Positions 51,259 to 60,225 are shown, counted from the stretch's first letter. The stretch: DNA of 64,000 nt from Eikenella corrodens (GCF_003990355.1 NZ_CP034670.1:868001-932000); one strand, 5' to 3'. The notes: a model not told the origin generated them from the sequence alone. Numbers and translations: made by a program.

Positions 51259-51567
51259 ATGAAATGGGTAACCGTGGTGCTGGTCGTGGCGCTGGTGTGG
51301 CTGCAGCATGATCTGTGGCTGGCCAAAGGCGGCTGGCGCGATATGTGGCGGCTGGAGGCCGAAGCCGAGCGCCAGCGGCAGGCCAACCAAAGCCTGGTGC
51401 TGCGCAATCAGGCTTTGACAGCCGAAGTGGAAAACCTGCGCACCGGGAAAGATGCCATCGCCGAAATCGCCCGCACCGATTTGGGCTATGTGGGGCCGGG
51501 CGAAGTGTATTACCGCGTTTTGCCCGCTTCCGAGGCGGCGGCAGGGAGTGAAGCGGCTGCCGAATAA
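51259..51567 (+). CDS. ftsB: Cell division protein FtsB (septum formation initiator)
   Basis: 102 residues: one membrane segment at the start (WVTVVLVVALVWLQHDLW), then a coiled coil (MWRLEAEAERQRQANQSLVLRNQALTAEVENLRTG in pieces) and the conserved IAEIARTDLGYVGPGEVYYRVLP. FtsB works with FtsL and FtsQ at the septum. It follows eno, the common arrangement. Ends in an alanine/glutamate tail. Confidence 0.95.
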   Translation: MKWVTVVLVVALVWLQHDLWLAKGGWRDMWRLEAEAERQRQANQSLVLRNQALTAEVENLRTGKDAIAEIARTDLGYVGPGEVYYRVLPASEAAAGSEAAAE

Positions 51568-51581
51568 TATGTATCAATGGT

Positions 51582-51621
51582 TTTTCAGGTAGCCTGCCGT
51601 CTGCAAGTGGCTACCTGAAAA
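51582..51621. terminator. DUS-pair hairpin after ftsB
   Basis: TTTTCAGGTAGCC / GGCTACCTGAAAA. Confidence 0.75.
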
Positions 51622-51646
51622 TATTTCTGCCATAGCAAACAGCATA

Positions 51647-51700
51647 TATAGTGGATTAAATTTAAATCAGGACAAGGCGGAGAGCCGCAGACAGTACAAA
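51647..51700. repeat. Correia arm left of the IS630-type element
   Basis: Half a CREE: TATAGTGGATTAAATTTAAA to CAGACAGTACAAA, then broken by the insertion sequence. Confidence 0.85.
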
Positions 51701-51705
51701 TATAG

Positions 51706-52299
51706 TCAATTAAAATCAAAATAGGACAGTAGCGCATCGTCAAATCGGGCGTAATCAGACAATACGGTTCGCAGATACCGCTTAATATTCGCCCACACCT
51801 TCTCAATCGGGTTGGGCTCAGGTGAATAAGGTGCAAGAGGCAATACCTTATGTCCCAATTTTTCCGCCATTTCCCGTAAGACACCCATACGGTGAAATCG
51901 TGCATTATCTAAAATAATCACCGATTTTTGAGTCAATGCGGGCAGCAGGCATTGCTGAAACCACGCTTCAAAAAAGACTCCGGTCATCGTATTTTGATAA
52001 ACCATCGGAGCAATCAGCCGGTTGCCGACTTGTGCGGACACAAGAGATAAGCGTCGGTATCTTTTTCCACTTATCTGCGCTTTCACTATTTGCCCTTTCA
52101 GGCTGCGGGCATAGGGACGGAACAGGTAGCGGTCAAATCCTGTTTCATCCAAATAAACACGTTGGTAGTCGGAAAATTCGGCCAGCTGTGTCAAATAATG
52201 CGTTACTGTGGCCGGGTCTTGTTCTTTGTAAGCGGTGGTCTTTTTTTGCGCGTCATCCCCATCTGTTTGAGCGCATAGCAAACGGCGGCTGCCGTACAA
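51706..52299 (-). CDS. IS630-type transposase, DDE catalytic frame
   Basis: Carries the catalytic domain: VYLDETGFDRYLFRPYARSLKG (first Asp), SVIILDNARFHRM (second Asp) and SPEPNPIEKVWANIKRYL (Glu). The first ~20 residues are the out-of-frame reading of the upstream ORF; real translation joins at the A-run as ...RKKKTTAYKEQDP. All three DDE residues are kept, so the element could still be active. Confidence 0.87.
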   Translation of the reverse strand: MYGSRRLLCAQTDGDDAQKKTTAYKEQDPATVTHYLTQLAEFSDYQRVYLDETGFDRYLFRPYARSLKGQIVKAQISGKRYRRLSLVSAQVGNRLIAPMVYQNTMTGVFFEAWFQQCLLPALTQKSVIILDNARFHRMGVLREMAEKLGHKVLPLAPYSPEPNPIEKVWANIKRYLRTVLSDYARFDDALLSYFDFN

Positions 52300-52553
52300 T
52301 CAAAATGTTTGGCGATTTCATGCAGATAGGCATCCTGGTGTTGCCCAACATATTGAGCCGGTTTTTGCCTATCCAATTTGACGGCGTTTAGACCGGTAAC
52401 TTGATGTTTTAGGCTGCCTGTTTGTTTTTTAAGGCGAATCCACAGGTAAAGCGTGTTTCTTGACAAGTTAAACGTTGCTGCGGTTTGGCTGATGTTTTTG
52501 CATTGTTCGTAATAGTTTAAAGCTTTGTTTCTTAAGTCCGCAGAGTATGCCAT
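52203..52553 (-). CDS. IS630-type transposase, first frame
   Basis: 116 residues: helix-turn-helix DNA-binding part (DLRNKALNYYEQCKNISQTAATFNLSRNTLYLWIRLKKQTG) and a second helical domain ending MGMTRKK. A run of seven A follows (complement near 52237-52243), where a -1 shift would continue into the second frame. Read without a shift it ends in a short unrelated tail. Confidence 0.85.
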   Translation of the reverse strand: MAYSADLRNKALNYYEQCKNISQTAATFNLSRNTLYLWIRLKKQTGSLKHQVTGLNAVKLDRQKPAQYVGQHQDAYLHEIAKHFDCTAAAVCYALKQMGMTRKKRPPLTKNKTRPQ

Positions 52554-52615
52554 GGTCAGACCTTCAAAGTTGAGTATTGTACTATTTTGTTTTTAATTGA
52601 CTATAATTGACTATA

Positions 52616-52668
52616 TTTGTACTGTCTGCGGCTCGCCGCCTTGTCCTGATTTTTGTTAATCCACTATA
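52616..52668. repeat. Correia arm right of the IS630-type element
   Basis: TTTGTACTGTCTGCGGCTCG to TTAATCCACTATA. It is the same half of the CREE as the left arm, inverted, not the missing other half. Confidence 0.85.
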
Positions 52669-52837
52669 GGAAAAATCATGGCTTTGGCCATGGCCAAAGT
52701 GCCGGTTTCAGGTAGCCTCAAGTTTTCAGGTAGCCTCAGTTGCGGTGAATCCGGATAAAAAACTGCCGACCTTTCCATGATAGGTACGGAAGGGTCGGCA
52801 GGGCAGGCTACCTGAAAACGTCAGGCGGGCAGCCGGA
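52669..52837. other. Intergenic region between the CREE arm and mtrE
   Basis: Two direct uptake sequences near 52708-52734 and a palindromic ACTGCCGACC...GGTCGGCAG pair (about 52761-52800) that could end the mtr transcript. A further DUS lies at about 52804-52818. Confidence 0.55.
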
Positions 52838-54337
52838 TTATTTGCCGTTTGATTCGGCGGAAGCAGAAGCGGCTTCTGCTGGGGCTTGGGTCGGCGTTAC
52901 TGCGGCGGCCGGGGCGGCTTCGGTGTGTTGCTTGAGGCCGCCGCCAAGGGCCTTGTAGAGATCGGCCAGGTTTTCCAGCATGGAAAGCTGGGTGGCGAGT
53001 ACGGCGGCATCGGCGGAGTAGCTGCTGCGTTCGGCATCGAGCACTTCCAGCGAGCTGGACACGCCGTGGCGGTAGCGCAGATTAATCAGACGCAGGCGGT
53101 CGTTGTAGGCTTTTTGGGTTTGCACGCGGGCATCGTATTGCTGTTGCAGGGTTTCGCGCGCCACCAAGGCGTTGGATACGTCTTGGAAGGCGGACTGCAC
53201 GGCTTTTTCATACGCGGCCACGGCCGATTGCTGGCGCAGTTTGGCCACATCCAGGCTGGCGCGCAGGCTGCCCCAGTTGAAAATGGGCACTTTGATGGTG
53301 GGGGAGAACACCCAGGTGCGGTTTATACCGTCGAACAGGCGATTCATTTCGGTGCTGCCGGTGCCGATGCTGCTGGTGATGCTGATGCTGGGGAAGAAGG
53401 CGGCACGGGCGGCGCCGATATTGGCATTGGCTTGGCGCAGGTTATGCTCGGCAGCGCGGATATCGGGGCGGTTTTGCAGCAGGTAGGAGGAAAGGCCGGC
53501 GGGCAGTTGGGTGATGCGGAACTGTTTGTTCAGCGGCAGGCCGGCGGGCAGATTATTGGGCACGGGTTGGTTAATCAGCACGGCTAGGGCGTTGTGTGCC
53601 TGCTCGCGGGCGCGCAGGGCGGCGGCGTAGTCGGCTTTGGCCGATTCAATCAGGGCTTCCATTTCACGCAGATTAACGGCGGAAATCACGCCGGCATTGT
53701 GCTGGATTTGATTGAGCCGGTAGGTTTGCTCGCGGGTTTGCAGCACTCTCTGTGCGAGCTTCATGGATTCTTCGGCGTAGCGTTCGTTGAAATAGGCTTT
53801 GGCCACGGCAGAAACCAGCGCGAGGTGGGCGGAATCACGGGCGGCGGCGCTGCTGAAATAGCCTTGCAGTGCGGCTTGGTTGTTGCTACGGGCCTTGCCG
53901 AACAGGTCGAGCTCGTAGGAGGCGATGCCGAGGCCGACGTTGTAAGATTCGGCGATGTAGGAGCGGCCGGTGGCGCTCAAATCCTGCGCCACACGGGCAC
54001 GTTGGCCGGTGCCGCTGGCATTGATGCCGGGCAGGGAGGCGGCGCGGGTGATGGCGTATTGGGCGCGTACCGCTTCGGCATTCAGGGCGGCCATGCGCAG
54101 GTCGGGGTTGTTTTGCAGCGCCAGGGTAATCAGGGATTTGAGGCGCGGGTCGGCAAAATAGTCTTCCCAACCGGTGTCGGCGGTGCGGTTGCTGTTTTGG
54201 CCGGTGGCGGTGTCGTAGCGGAAACTGGCGGGCACGTTTACTTCTGGCTGCTGATAGCGCGGCGCAAGGGTGCAGGCGGAAAGCAGCAGGCTGAAGGCGA
54301 GGCTGCCGGCAATCGGTTTTAAAACGGTTGTTCTCAT
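52838..54337 (-). CDS. mtrE: Outer-membrane efflux channel, MtrE type
   Basis: TolC-like outer-membrane lipoprotein of the MtrCDE pump. 499 residues from MRTTVLKPIAGSLAFSLLLSAC (lipobox LSAC). TLAPRYQQPEVNVPASFRYDT, the repeated helical half-motifs (AQYAITRAASLPGINASGTGQ and ANIGAARAAFFPSISITSS) and the closing LADLYKALGGGLK are family signatures. The C-terminal ~35 residues are alanine/proline-rich. Could also serve as channel for the RTX protein, an inference only. Confidence 0.93.
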   Translation of the reverse strand: MRTTVLKPIAGSLAFSLLLSACTLAPRYQQPEVNVPASFRYDTATGQNSNRTADTGWEDYFADPRLKSLITLALQNNPDLRMAALNAEAVRAQYAITRAASLPGINASGTGQRARVAQDLSATGRSYIAESYNVGLGIASYELDLFGKARSNNQAALQGYFSSAAARDSAHLALVSAVAKAYFNERYAEESMKLAQRVLQTREQTYRLNQIQHNAGVISAVNLREMEALIESAKADYAAALRAREQAHNALAVLINQPVPNNLPAGLPLNKQFRITQLPAGLSSYLLQNRPDIRAAEHNLRQANANIGAARAAFFPSISITSSIGTGSTEMNRLFDGINRTWVFSPTIKVPIFNWGSLRASLDVAKLRQQSAVAAYEKAVQSAFQDVSNALVARETLQQQYDARVQTQKAYNDRLRLINLRYRHGVSSSLEVLDAERSSYSADAAVLATQLSMLENLADLYKALGGGLKQHTEAAPAAAVTPTQAPAEAASASAESNGK

Positions 54338-54354
54338 GTGCTTGGTCCTTATGG

Positions 54355-54394
54355 TTTTCAGGTAGTCTCCCATGCGGTAGAGGCTACCTGAAAA
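54355..54394. terminator. DUS-pair hairpin between mtrD and mtrE
   Basis: TTTTCAGGTAGTCT / AGGCTACCTGAAAA with one mismatch (T for C). It lies inside the mtr operon and may lower mtrE relative to mtrC-mtrD. Confidence 0.6.
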
Positions 54395-54398
54395 CGTT

Positions 54399-57300
54399 TT
54401 ACTGGTCGTTATGCAGGTCGCGTTTCTCTTCTTCGCTCAGCCCTTGTTCGGCAGCGGAAACGTAGAGTTCGGCCTGCTCGGGGCTGATGTTGGTGTGGGC
54501 GGCGGCCATTTCGGTTTCATGTTGGGACGGTTTAAACAGCTTGCGTACCAACACGTAGAACAGCGGCACCAGGAACACCGACAGCAGCGTGCCGACAGAC
54601 ATACCCCAGAATACGGCGGTACCGATGGAGCGTTGGCTGGCGGAGCTGGCTCCGGAAGCGACATACAGCGGCACCACGCCCAAGATGAAGGCGAAGGAGG
54701 TCATCAGAATCGGGCGGAAACGCAGGTGGGCGGCGGCCAAGGCCGATTCCATCGCGCTCTTGCCCTGCGCTTGCAGGTCTTTGGCAAATTCGATAATCAG
54801 AATCGCGTTTTTCGCGCTCAAACCGACCACGGTAATCATGCCGACCATGAAGTAGATGTCGTTAAAGAACACCTCTCGGATGCCGAATACACCGTTGAAC
54901 AGGTTGCGGCCGAACACACCCAGCACCACGCCGAGGAAGCCCAAGGGGGCAACCAGCAGCACGGCGGCGGGAATCGACCAGCTTTCATACAGGGCGGCCA
55001 GCACGAGGAAGGTGGCCAGCAATACGAAGCCGTAGAGCATGGTGCGCTGGGAAGAGCCGCTGGCCTGTTGGCGCGATTCGCCCGCCCATTCCACGCTGTA
55101 GCCGTCCATCTGCGAAACGATGCGTTCTACCTCGGCCATAGCATCGCCGCTGGCGAAGCCGGGTTTGACCGCGCCACTAATCGACATGGCGGGATAGCCG
55201 TTGAAACGGGTGCTCTGCTCCATACCGGTTTCCCATGAGGCGCTGACCACGGTGGAAAGCGGTACGGCCACGCCTTGGCCGTTGGGCACGGTCATGGCCA
55301 GAATCTGCTCGGCCTGCATACGGGACTGGGGCACGGCTTGCACGTACACTTTTTGCAGGCGGCCGTTGTTGGGGAAGTCGTTCACATATGCCCCGCCCAA
55401 TGCAGAACCCAAGGTACTGCGGATAGAGGTCATGCTGATGCCTTGTGCGGCGGCGGCGGCACGGTCGATGGTGAGCTTGAGCTGCGGTGCGTCTTCCAAG
55501 CCGGCGGCACGGGTGTCGCCGAACATCGGGTTTTTACGCATTTCGGCAATCAGCTTGTTGCGTGCTTCCACCAGGGCTTGGTGGCCGTGGCTGTTGCGGT
55601 CTTGCAGGTAGAACTCCAAACCGCCGTTACCCAGCTCGCGGATGGGCGGAGGATTCACAGCGATGGCGAAACCGTCGCGGATCATGCCGCTGGCCATGAA
55701 GGCACCGGTCAGTTTTTGAGAAATACTGGCTGCGTCTTCGCCCGGGCCTTTACGCTCGTCCCAGTTTTTCAAAATCACAAAGCCCATGGCCATGTTCTGG
55801 CCGCTACCTGAAAAGCTGAAGCCGGATACGGTGAATACATCTTTCACGCCGGGTGTGCCTTTGGCAATCTGCTCCACGGCCAGCAGGGTTTGGTCGGTAC
55901 GCTCTTTGGTGGCGCCGGCCGGCAGCTGGATGCTGACCATCAGGTTGCCTTGGTCTTCCGACGGCAGGAAGGAAGACGGGATACGGGTGTAGAGCAGGCC
56001 GGCTGCGGCCACCAGCGCCAAGTACACAATCAGCATACGCCCGGCACGGTGCAGCAGGGCGGCCACCCAGCCTTCGTAGCGCTTGTTGCCGGCGGTGAAT
56101 TTGCGGTTGAACCAGCCGAAGAAGCCGGTTTTTTCCTCGTGGTGTCCTTTCTCAATCGGTTTGAGCAACGAAGCGCACAAGGCCGGTGTGAGCGACAGGG
56201 CGAGGAAGGCGGAGAAGGCGATGGAGAGCACCATGGTGATGGCGAACTGCTGGTAGATTTTACCGGTAGCACCGCTGAACATGGCCAGCGGCACGAACAC
56301 GGAAATCAACACGGCGGTAATGCCGACCACGGCGCCGGAGATCTGCCCCATGGCCTTATGCGTAGCTTCACGCGGCGGCAGGCCTTCTTCCGACATGATG
56401 CGTTCCACGTTTTCCACCACCACAATGGCGTCGTCCACCACGATACCGATTACCAGCACCATGGCAAACATGGTCAGCACGTTGATCGACATGCCGAAAT
56501 AATAGATGCCGGCAAAGCCGCCCAAGAGCGAAATCGGCACCACGATAGTGGGAATCAGGGTATAGCGGATGTTTTGCAGGAACACAAACATCACAATGAA
56601 CACCAACACCATGGCTTCCCCCAAGGTGTGCACCACTTGTTCGATGGAGATTTCCACAAAGGTGGAGGTATCGTACGGGGCGCTCCAGGTAACATCGCCG
56701 GGGAAATACTGCTCCAATTTGGCCATGCGTTCTTTTACCAGCGCGGCAGTGGCGGTGGCGTTGCCGCTGTTGGACAGCATCACGGCCATGCCGACGGTGG
56801 GTTTGCCATTGAGGCGGGTGCTGGCAGAGTAGTCTTCCGAGCCCAGCTCAATTTTAGCCACATCGCGCAGATAAACGTTGGCACCGTTTGTGTTGCTGCG
56901 CAGGATGATATTGCCGAACTCTTCCGGCGTGCTGAGCTGGCCGTCGGCAGTGATGGTGGCGGTAATGGTTTGCCCTTGGCTGGCCGGCAGCGAGCCGAGC
57001 GAACCGGCGGAAATTTGCACGTTTTGCGCACTGATGGCAGAGGAAACGTCGGCAAAGGAGAGATTGAAGTTTTGCAGTTTCTGCGGGTCTACCCAAATAC
57101 GCATGGCGCGTTCTGCCGCAAACAGACGCACTGCGCCCACACCTTCGATACGTTGCAATTCGGGCACGATATTGCGTTTGGCGTAGTCGGCCATTTCTTC
57201 CAAATCTTGAGTTTGCGAAGAGAGTGCCACCACCATCAGGAAGTTGGAGCGGGATTTGGATACGTTTACGCCGTATTGCTGCACGGTGGCGGGCAGGCTG

Positions 57301-57647
57301 GACAACACTTCGTTCAGTTTGTTGTTCACTTCCAGCTGCGCCACGCTTTCATCGGTATCGGGAGTGAAGGTGAGGGTAACGCTACCTGAACCGCTGGAGT
57401 CGGCGGAAGTGGACATATAGTCTAAGCCTTCCACGCCGTTCATATTGCGTTCGATTACCGCCAATACGCTGTCTTCCATCACCTGGGCGGAAGCGCCGGG
57501 GTAGGTGGCGGTCAGATTGAACGTGGGCGCGGCAACAGACGGATATTGCGATACCGGCAGTTTTTGGATGGCCAGCACGCCCGCCAAAATAATGAAGATG
57601 GAGATAACCCATGCGAACACGGGCCGGTCGATAAAGAATTTAGCCAT
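54399..57647 (-). CDS. mtrD: RND multidrug efflux transporter, MtrD type
   Basis: Inner-membrane proton/drug antiporter. 1082 residues, twelve membrane segments. RND motifs: FFIDRPVFAWVISIFIILAGVLAI at the start, GIVVDDAIVVVENVERIMSEEGL (with the proton-relay Asp-Asp), MTSFAFILGVVPL and GTAVFWGMSVGTLLSVFLVPLFYVLVRK. QDLEEMADYAKRNIVPELQRIEGVGAVRLFA is typical of the AcrB group. Partner of MtrC and MtrE. Confidence 0.95.
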   Translation of the reverse strand: MAKFFIDRPVFAWVISIFIILAGVLAIQKLPVSQYPSVAAPTFNLTATYPGASAQVMEDSVLAVIERNMNGVEGLDYMSTSADSSGSGSVTLTFTPDTDESVAQLEVNNKLNEVLSSLPATVQQYGVNVSKSRSNFLMVVALSSQTQDLEEMADYAKRNIVPELQRIEGVGAVRLFAAERAMRIWVDPQKLQNFNLSFADVSSAISAQNVQISAGSLGSLPASQGQTITATITADGQLSTPEEFGNIILRSNTNGANVYLRDVAKIELGSEDYSASTRLNGKPTVGMAVMLSNSGNATATAALVKERMAKLEQYFPGDVTWSAPYDTSTFVEISIEQVVHTLGEAMVLVFIVMFVFLQNIRYTLIPTIVVPISLLGGFAGIYYFGMSINVLTMFAMVLVIGIVVDDAIVVVENVERIMSEEGLPPREATHKAMGQISGAVVGITAVLISVFVPLAMFSGATGKIYQQFAITMVLSIAFSAFLALSLTPALCASLLKPIEKGHHEEKTGFFGWFNRKFTAGNKRYEGWVAALLHRAGRMLIVYLALVAAAGLLYTRIPSSFLPSEDQGNLMVSIQLPAGATKERTDQTLLAVEQIAKGTPGVKDVFTVSGFSFSGSGQNMAMGFVILKNWDERKGPGEDAASISQKLTGAFMASGMIRDGFAIAVNPPPIRELGNGGLEFYLQDRNSHGHQALVEARNKLIAEMRKNPMFGDTRAAGLEDAPQLKLTIDRAAAAAQGISMTSIRSTLGSALGGAYVNDFPNNGRLQKVYVQAVPQSRMQAEQILAMTVPNGQGVAVPLSTVVSASWETGMEQSTRFNGYPAMSISGAVKPGFASGDAMAEVERIVSQMDGYSVEWAGESRQQASGSSQRTMLYGFVLLATFLVLAALYESWSIPAAVLLVAPLGFLGVVLGVFGRNLFNGVFGIREVFFNDIYFMVGMITVVGLSAKNAILIIEFAKDLQAQGKSAMESALAAAHLRFRPILMTSFAFILGVVPLYVASGASSASQRSIGTAVFWGMSVGTLLSVFLVPLFYVLVRKLFKPSQHETEMAAAHTNISPEQAELYVSAAEQGLSEEEKRDLHNDQ

Positions 57648-57661
57648 TTACACACGCCCCT

Positions 57662-58933
57662 TTATTTGGCTTGGGAAGCGGATTGGGCGGCCGGAGCGGA
57701 AGCTGTCGCGCCGGATTGGGTCGGGGTGGAAGCGCTGTTGGGCTTGGCCGGAGCGGCGGGCACGGCGGATTGCTGCGGCTGAGAGGCTTGCCATTCCTGG
57801 GTTTTCACTTTTTGCGCCCCCATCATGCCGGCAATCATGGTGCCGTCCATGGCCACTTTGTCGCCATCTTTCAGCCCGCCGGTGATAATCCAGTTGTTGC
57901 CGCTTTGGCCGGCAATGGTTACTTCCTGCGGGCGCATCGAGCCGTCGGCGGCCACGACAACCACGGTGTCTTTCGCACCACGGGTAACAGCACGCTGCGG
58001 GATGAGATAGGCACTATTGGCCTGCGCTTGGGGCAGGCGCACGCGCACATACAGGCCGGGTAGCAGGATGTTGTCATCGTTTGGCACTTCCACACGCAGG
58101 GAAACCTGGCCGGTGGTTTCGTTTACGGTCGGATCGGTAAACAGCAGTCGGCCTTTTTGCGGGTATTCGCTGCCGTCTTCCAGAATAATGGTTACCTCTA
58201 CCGCGCCGTTTACCGCGCTCATCTGGCCTTCGGCAATCTGGCGGCGTAGCTTCATCACATCCAACGCAGACTGGGTAACGTTCACATACATCGGATTGGT
58301 TTGCTGAATAGTGGCTAACACGGTCGCACCACCTGCAGTGAGCAATGCGCCTTCGGATACGTTGGAGCGGCCGATATAGCCGGAAATCGGTGCAGTGATG
58401 CGCGCGTGGTTCACATTAACCTGTGCCGAGCGGATGGCGGCGCGGGCGGCGTTCACATTAGCCACGGCGGAGCGTTGGGCGGCCACGGCAGCATCGTATT
58501 CCTGTTTGCTGATGGCATCGGCGGCCACCAAGGGCTGGTAGCGTGCCAAATCGGCATTGGCTTTAGCCTGGGCGGCTTCGGCGGCAGCCAGCTGGGCGCG
58601 TGCGCTGGCGAGGCCGGCGGAATAGCTGGCGTCGTCCAGTTGATACAGTGCCTGGCCGGCCTGTACATAACTGCCTTCTTGGAACAGGCGGCTTTTGATG
58701 ATGCCGCTCACCTGCGGGCGCACTTCGGCGGAACGGAAAGATTCCAAGCGGCCGGGCAGCTCGGTGCTGATGGTGGTGTCTTCTGCCTTCACGGTGAGCA
58801 CGCTGACCACCAATTCCGGCGCCTGTTGTTGCTGTTGCTGGCCTTTACCGCAGGCAGACAGCGCCAATACGGCAGCCACGGCGATTGCGCTCAGCCTGAA
58901 GCCCGTTTTCCCTGATATGCTGAAATATGTCAT
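57662..58933 (-). CDS. mtrC: Periplasmic membrane-fusion protein, MtrC type
   Basis: Links MtrD and MtrE. 423 residues: lipoprotein signal with lipobox LSAC (Cys28, in ALSACGKGQ), then the AcrA-like parts: ELPGRLESFRSAEVRPQVSGIIKSRLFQEGSYVQAGQALYQLDD, alanine-rich helical hairpin, ITAPISGYIGRSNVSEGALLTAG, and a C-terminal domain with PGLYVRVRLPQA. A glutamine run (GKGQQQQQQAPE) follows the lipid anchor; its length could vary. First gene of the operon. Confidence 0.94.
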   Translation of the reverse strand: MTYFSISGKTGFRLSAIAVAAVLALSACGKGQQQQQQAPELVVSVLTVKAEDTTISTELPGRLESFRSAEVRPQVSGIIKSRLFQEGSYVQAGQALYQLDDASYSAGLASARAQLAAAEAAQAKANADLARYQPLVAADAISKQEYDAAVAAQRSAVANVNAARAAIRSAQVNVNHARITAPISGYIGRSNVSEGALLTAGGATVLATIQQTNPMYVNVTQSALDVMKLRRQIAEGQMSAVNGAVEVTIILEDGSEYPQKGRLLFTDPTVNETTGQVSLRVEVPNDDNILLPGLYVRVRLPQAQANSAYLIPQRAVTRGAKDTVVVVAADGSMRPQEVTIAGQSGNNWIITGGLKDGDKVAMDGTMIAGMMGAQKVKTQEWQASQPQQSAVPAAPAKPNSASTPTQSGATASAPAAQSASQAK

Positions 58934-59031
58934 TATGATGGCCTTGAATTAAGTTGATGTTTAATTAATGAATTATGGCCGCTTGAAGCCTGAGAGGAAA
59001 AAGCAGCCGCAGAGAATAAAACCAGCATTTT

Positions 59032-59049
59032 ACATACATCAATGTATGT
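59032..59049. promoter_or_regulatory. Likely MtrR operator overlapping the mtrC promoter
   Basis: Perfect palindrome ACATACAT-CA-ATGTATGT, close to the acrAB operator bound by AcrR-type TetR repressors. On the minus strand TTGATG inside it, 18 bp and TATTCT form a plausible mtrC promoter, so binding would block it. Confidence 0.65.
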
Positions 59050-59195
59050 CGTCTATGGCTATCTGAATGAGGAAATGCTAATATACTAAAAAGCAACATT
59101 ATTGTGCAGGCAGGCTGAAAGGGAGCTTGAAAGCCTGCTCTAGGCGTGACAGAATTAATTAATAAATAAAACCAGTTAATGATCTGGAAATAACG

Positions 59196-59870
59196 ATGAG
59201 AAAAACGAAAATCGAAGCGCAGAAAACACGCAACTACCTACTTAAGGCAGCCTTAGACACATTTTATACAAGAGGGGTTAGCCGTTCATCTTTAAACGAA
59301 ATCGCTCAAACTGCCGGTGTAACACGTGGCGCGCTGTATTGGCATTTCAAAAATAAAGAAGATTTGTTTGAAGGTTTGTTTCAACAAGTATTTGCCGAAA
59401 TATCAAGCGAGCTGGCGCACGATATAGAAAGCCAGTCACCGGATATTTGGGAAAGTTTTGAAGTCGATACCATTAATCTGTTTCAAAAGCTGGAAACCGA
59501 TGAAACTGTAAGGAAGTTTTGCAATATCATTCACTTAAAGTGCGAATATACTGAGCAGAACCATTCTGTAGTAAAAATTATGCGCAGCTATCAGGATATG
59601 TGGCAGCGCCAGCTCACCGATGTGCTGACCCTGAGCCTGCAACAGAAAAAGCTGCCGGAAGATTTGAATATTAATTTGGCCGTGATATTCATGATGTCGG
59701 TGATCAGCGGGCTGATGAGTATTTGGATGAATATGCCCGAGCAATTCAGTATCGGCAAAACCGCGCCGCAGATTATCCGCACCGCTATGGGTGCATTGCA
59801 GCATGCGCCGGCTCTGTGCACCCAGTCTTCCAAACCCCTGCCGCTGAGTATGCGGCAGCATAAGACCTAA
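59196..59870 (+). CDS. mtrR: TetR-family repressor of the mtr efflux genes
   Basis: 224 residues. N-terminal helix-turn-helix: KIEAQKTRNYLLKAALDTFYTRGVSRSSLNEIAQTAGVTRGALYWHFKNKEDLFEGLFQQ in pieces (~5-64), nearly identical in pattern to gonococcal MtrR and AcrR. The C-terminal ligand domain is all-helical. Divergent from mtrCDE with a 260-bp shared control region. More AT-rich than its neighbours. Expected to repress mtrCDE and respond to hydrophobic agents. Confidence 0.93.
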   Translation: MRKTKIEAQKTRNYLLKAALDTFYTRGVSRSSLNEIAQTAGVTRGALYWHFKNKEDLFEGLFQQVFAEISSELAHDIESQSPDIWESFEVDTINLFQKLETDETVRKFCNIIHLKCEYTEQNHSVVKIMRSYQDMWQRQLTDVLTLSLQQKKLPEDLNINLAVIFMMSVISGLMSIWMNMPEQFSIGKTAPQIIRTAMGALQHAPALCTQSSKPLPLSMRQHKT

Positions 59871-59887
59871 TCTTTCCATATCCCATA

Positions 59888-59940
59888 CAGGCTACCTGAA
59901 AACCGTCTGCCGAACGATGCAGAGATTTTCAGGTAGCCTG
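59888..59940. terminator. DUS-pair hairpin after mtrR
   Basis: CAGGCTACCTGAAAA / TTTTCAGGTAGCCTG with a 23-base loop. Confidence 0.7.
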
Positions 59941-59984
59941 AAGCCGTTTTATAGCGGGATTTTTGCAAATAATGCAGCTGAATA

Positions 59985-60090
59985 TATAGTGGATTAAATT
60001 TAAATCAGGACAAGGCGGCGAGCCGCAGACAGTACAAATAGTACGGCAAGGCGAGCCAACGCTGTACTGGTTTAAATTTAATCCACTATA
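59985..60090. repeat. Correia repeat (CREE), 106 bp
   Basis: Starts TATAGTGGATTAAATTTAAA and ends TTAAATTTAATCCACTATA; core GACAGTACAAATAGTACGGC is the classical short Neisseria form. The best-preserved copy here. Confidence 0.9.
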
Positions 60091-60131
60091 TATTGCTGCA
60101 AAACAGGCCAATTCGTTGGCTATCCGCTATA

Positions 60132-60184
60132 CAGGCTACCTGAAAACCATCTGCATAATTGGCTAGGCAGGTTTCAGGTAGCCT
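60132..60184. repeat. DUS pair upstream of the chloride channel gene
   Basis: CAGGCTACCTGAAA / TTTCAGGTAGCCT with a loop of about 25 bases; about 40 bp before the next start. Confidence 0.65.
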
Positions 60185-60225
60185 AAAGCCGTTTATTACC
60201 GTTCTAGTTTCTCAAAATCCGTCAT

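Larger units (their letters stand above)
51701..52615 (-). mobile_element. IS630-family insertion sequence, about 0.9 kb
   Basis: Left end TATAGTCAATTAAAATCAAA; right end read on the minus strand TATAGTCAATTAAAAACAAA, so inverted repeats of about 25 bp with few mismatches. The right end has an extra perfect copy of ATTGACTATA (52596-52605 and 52606-52615). IS630 elements use TA targets. It carries a two-frame transposase and is flanked by two CREE arms. Confidence 0.85.
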
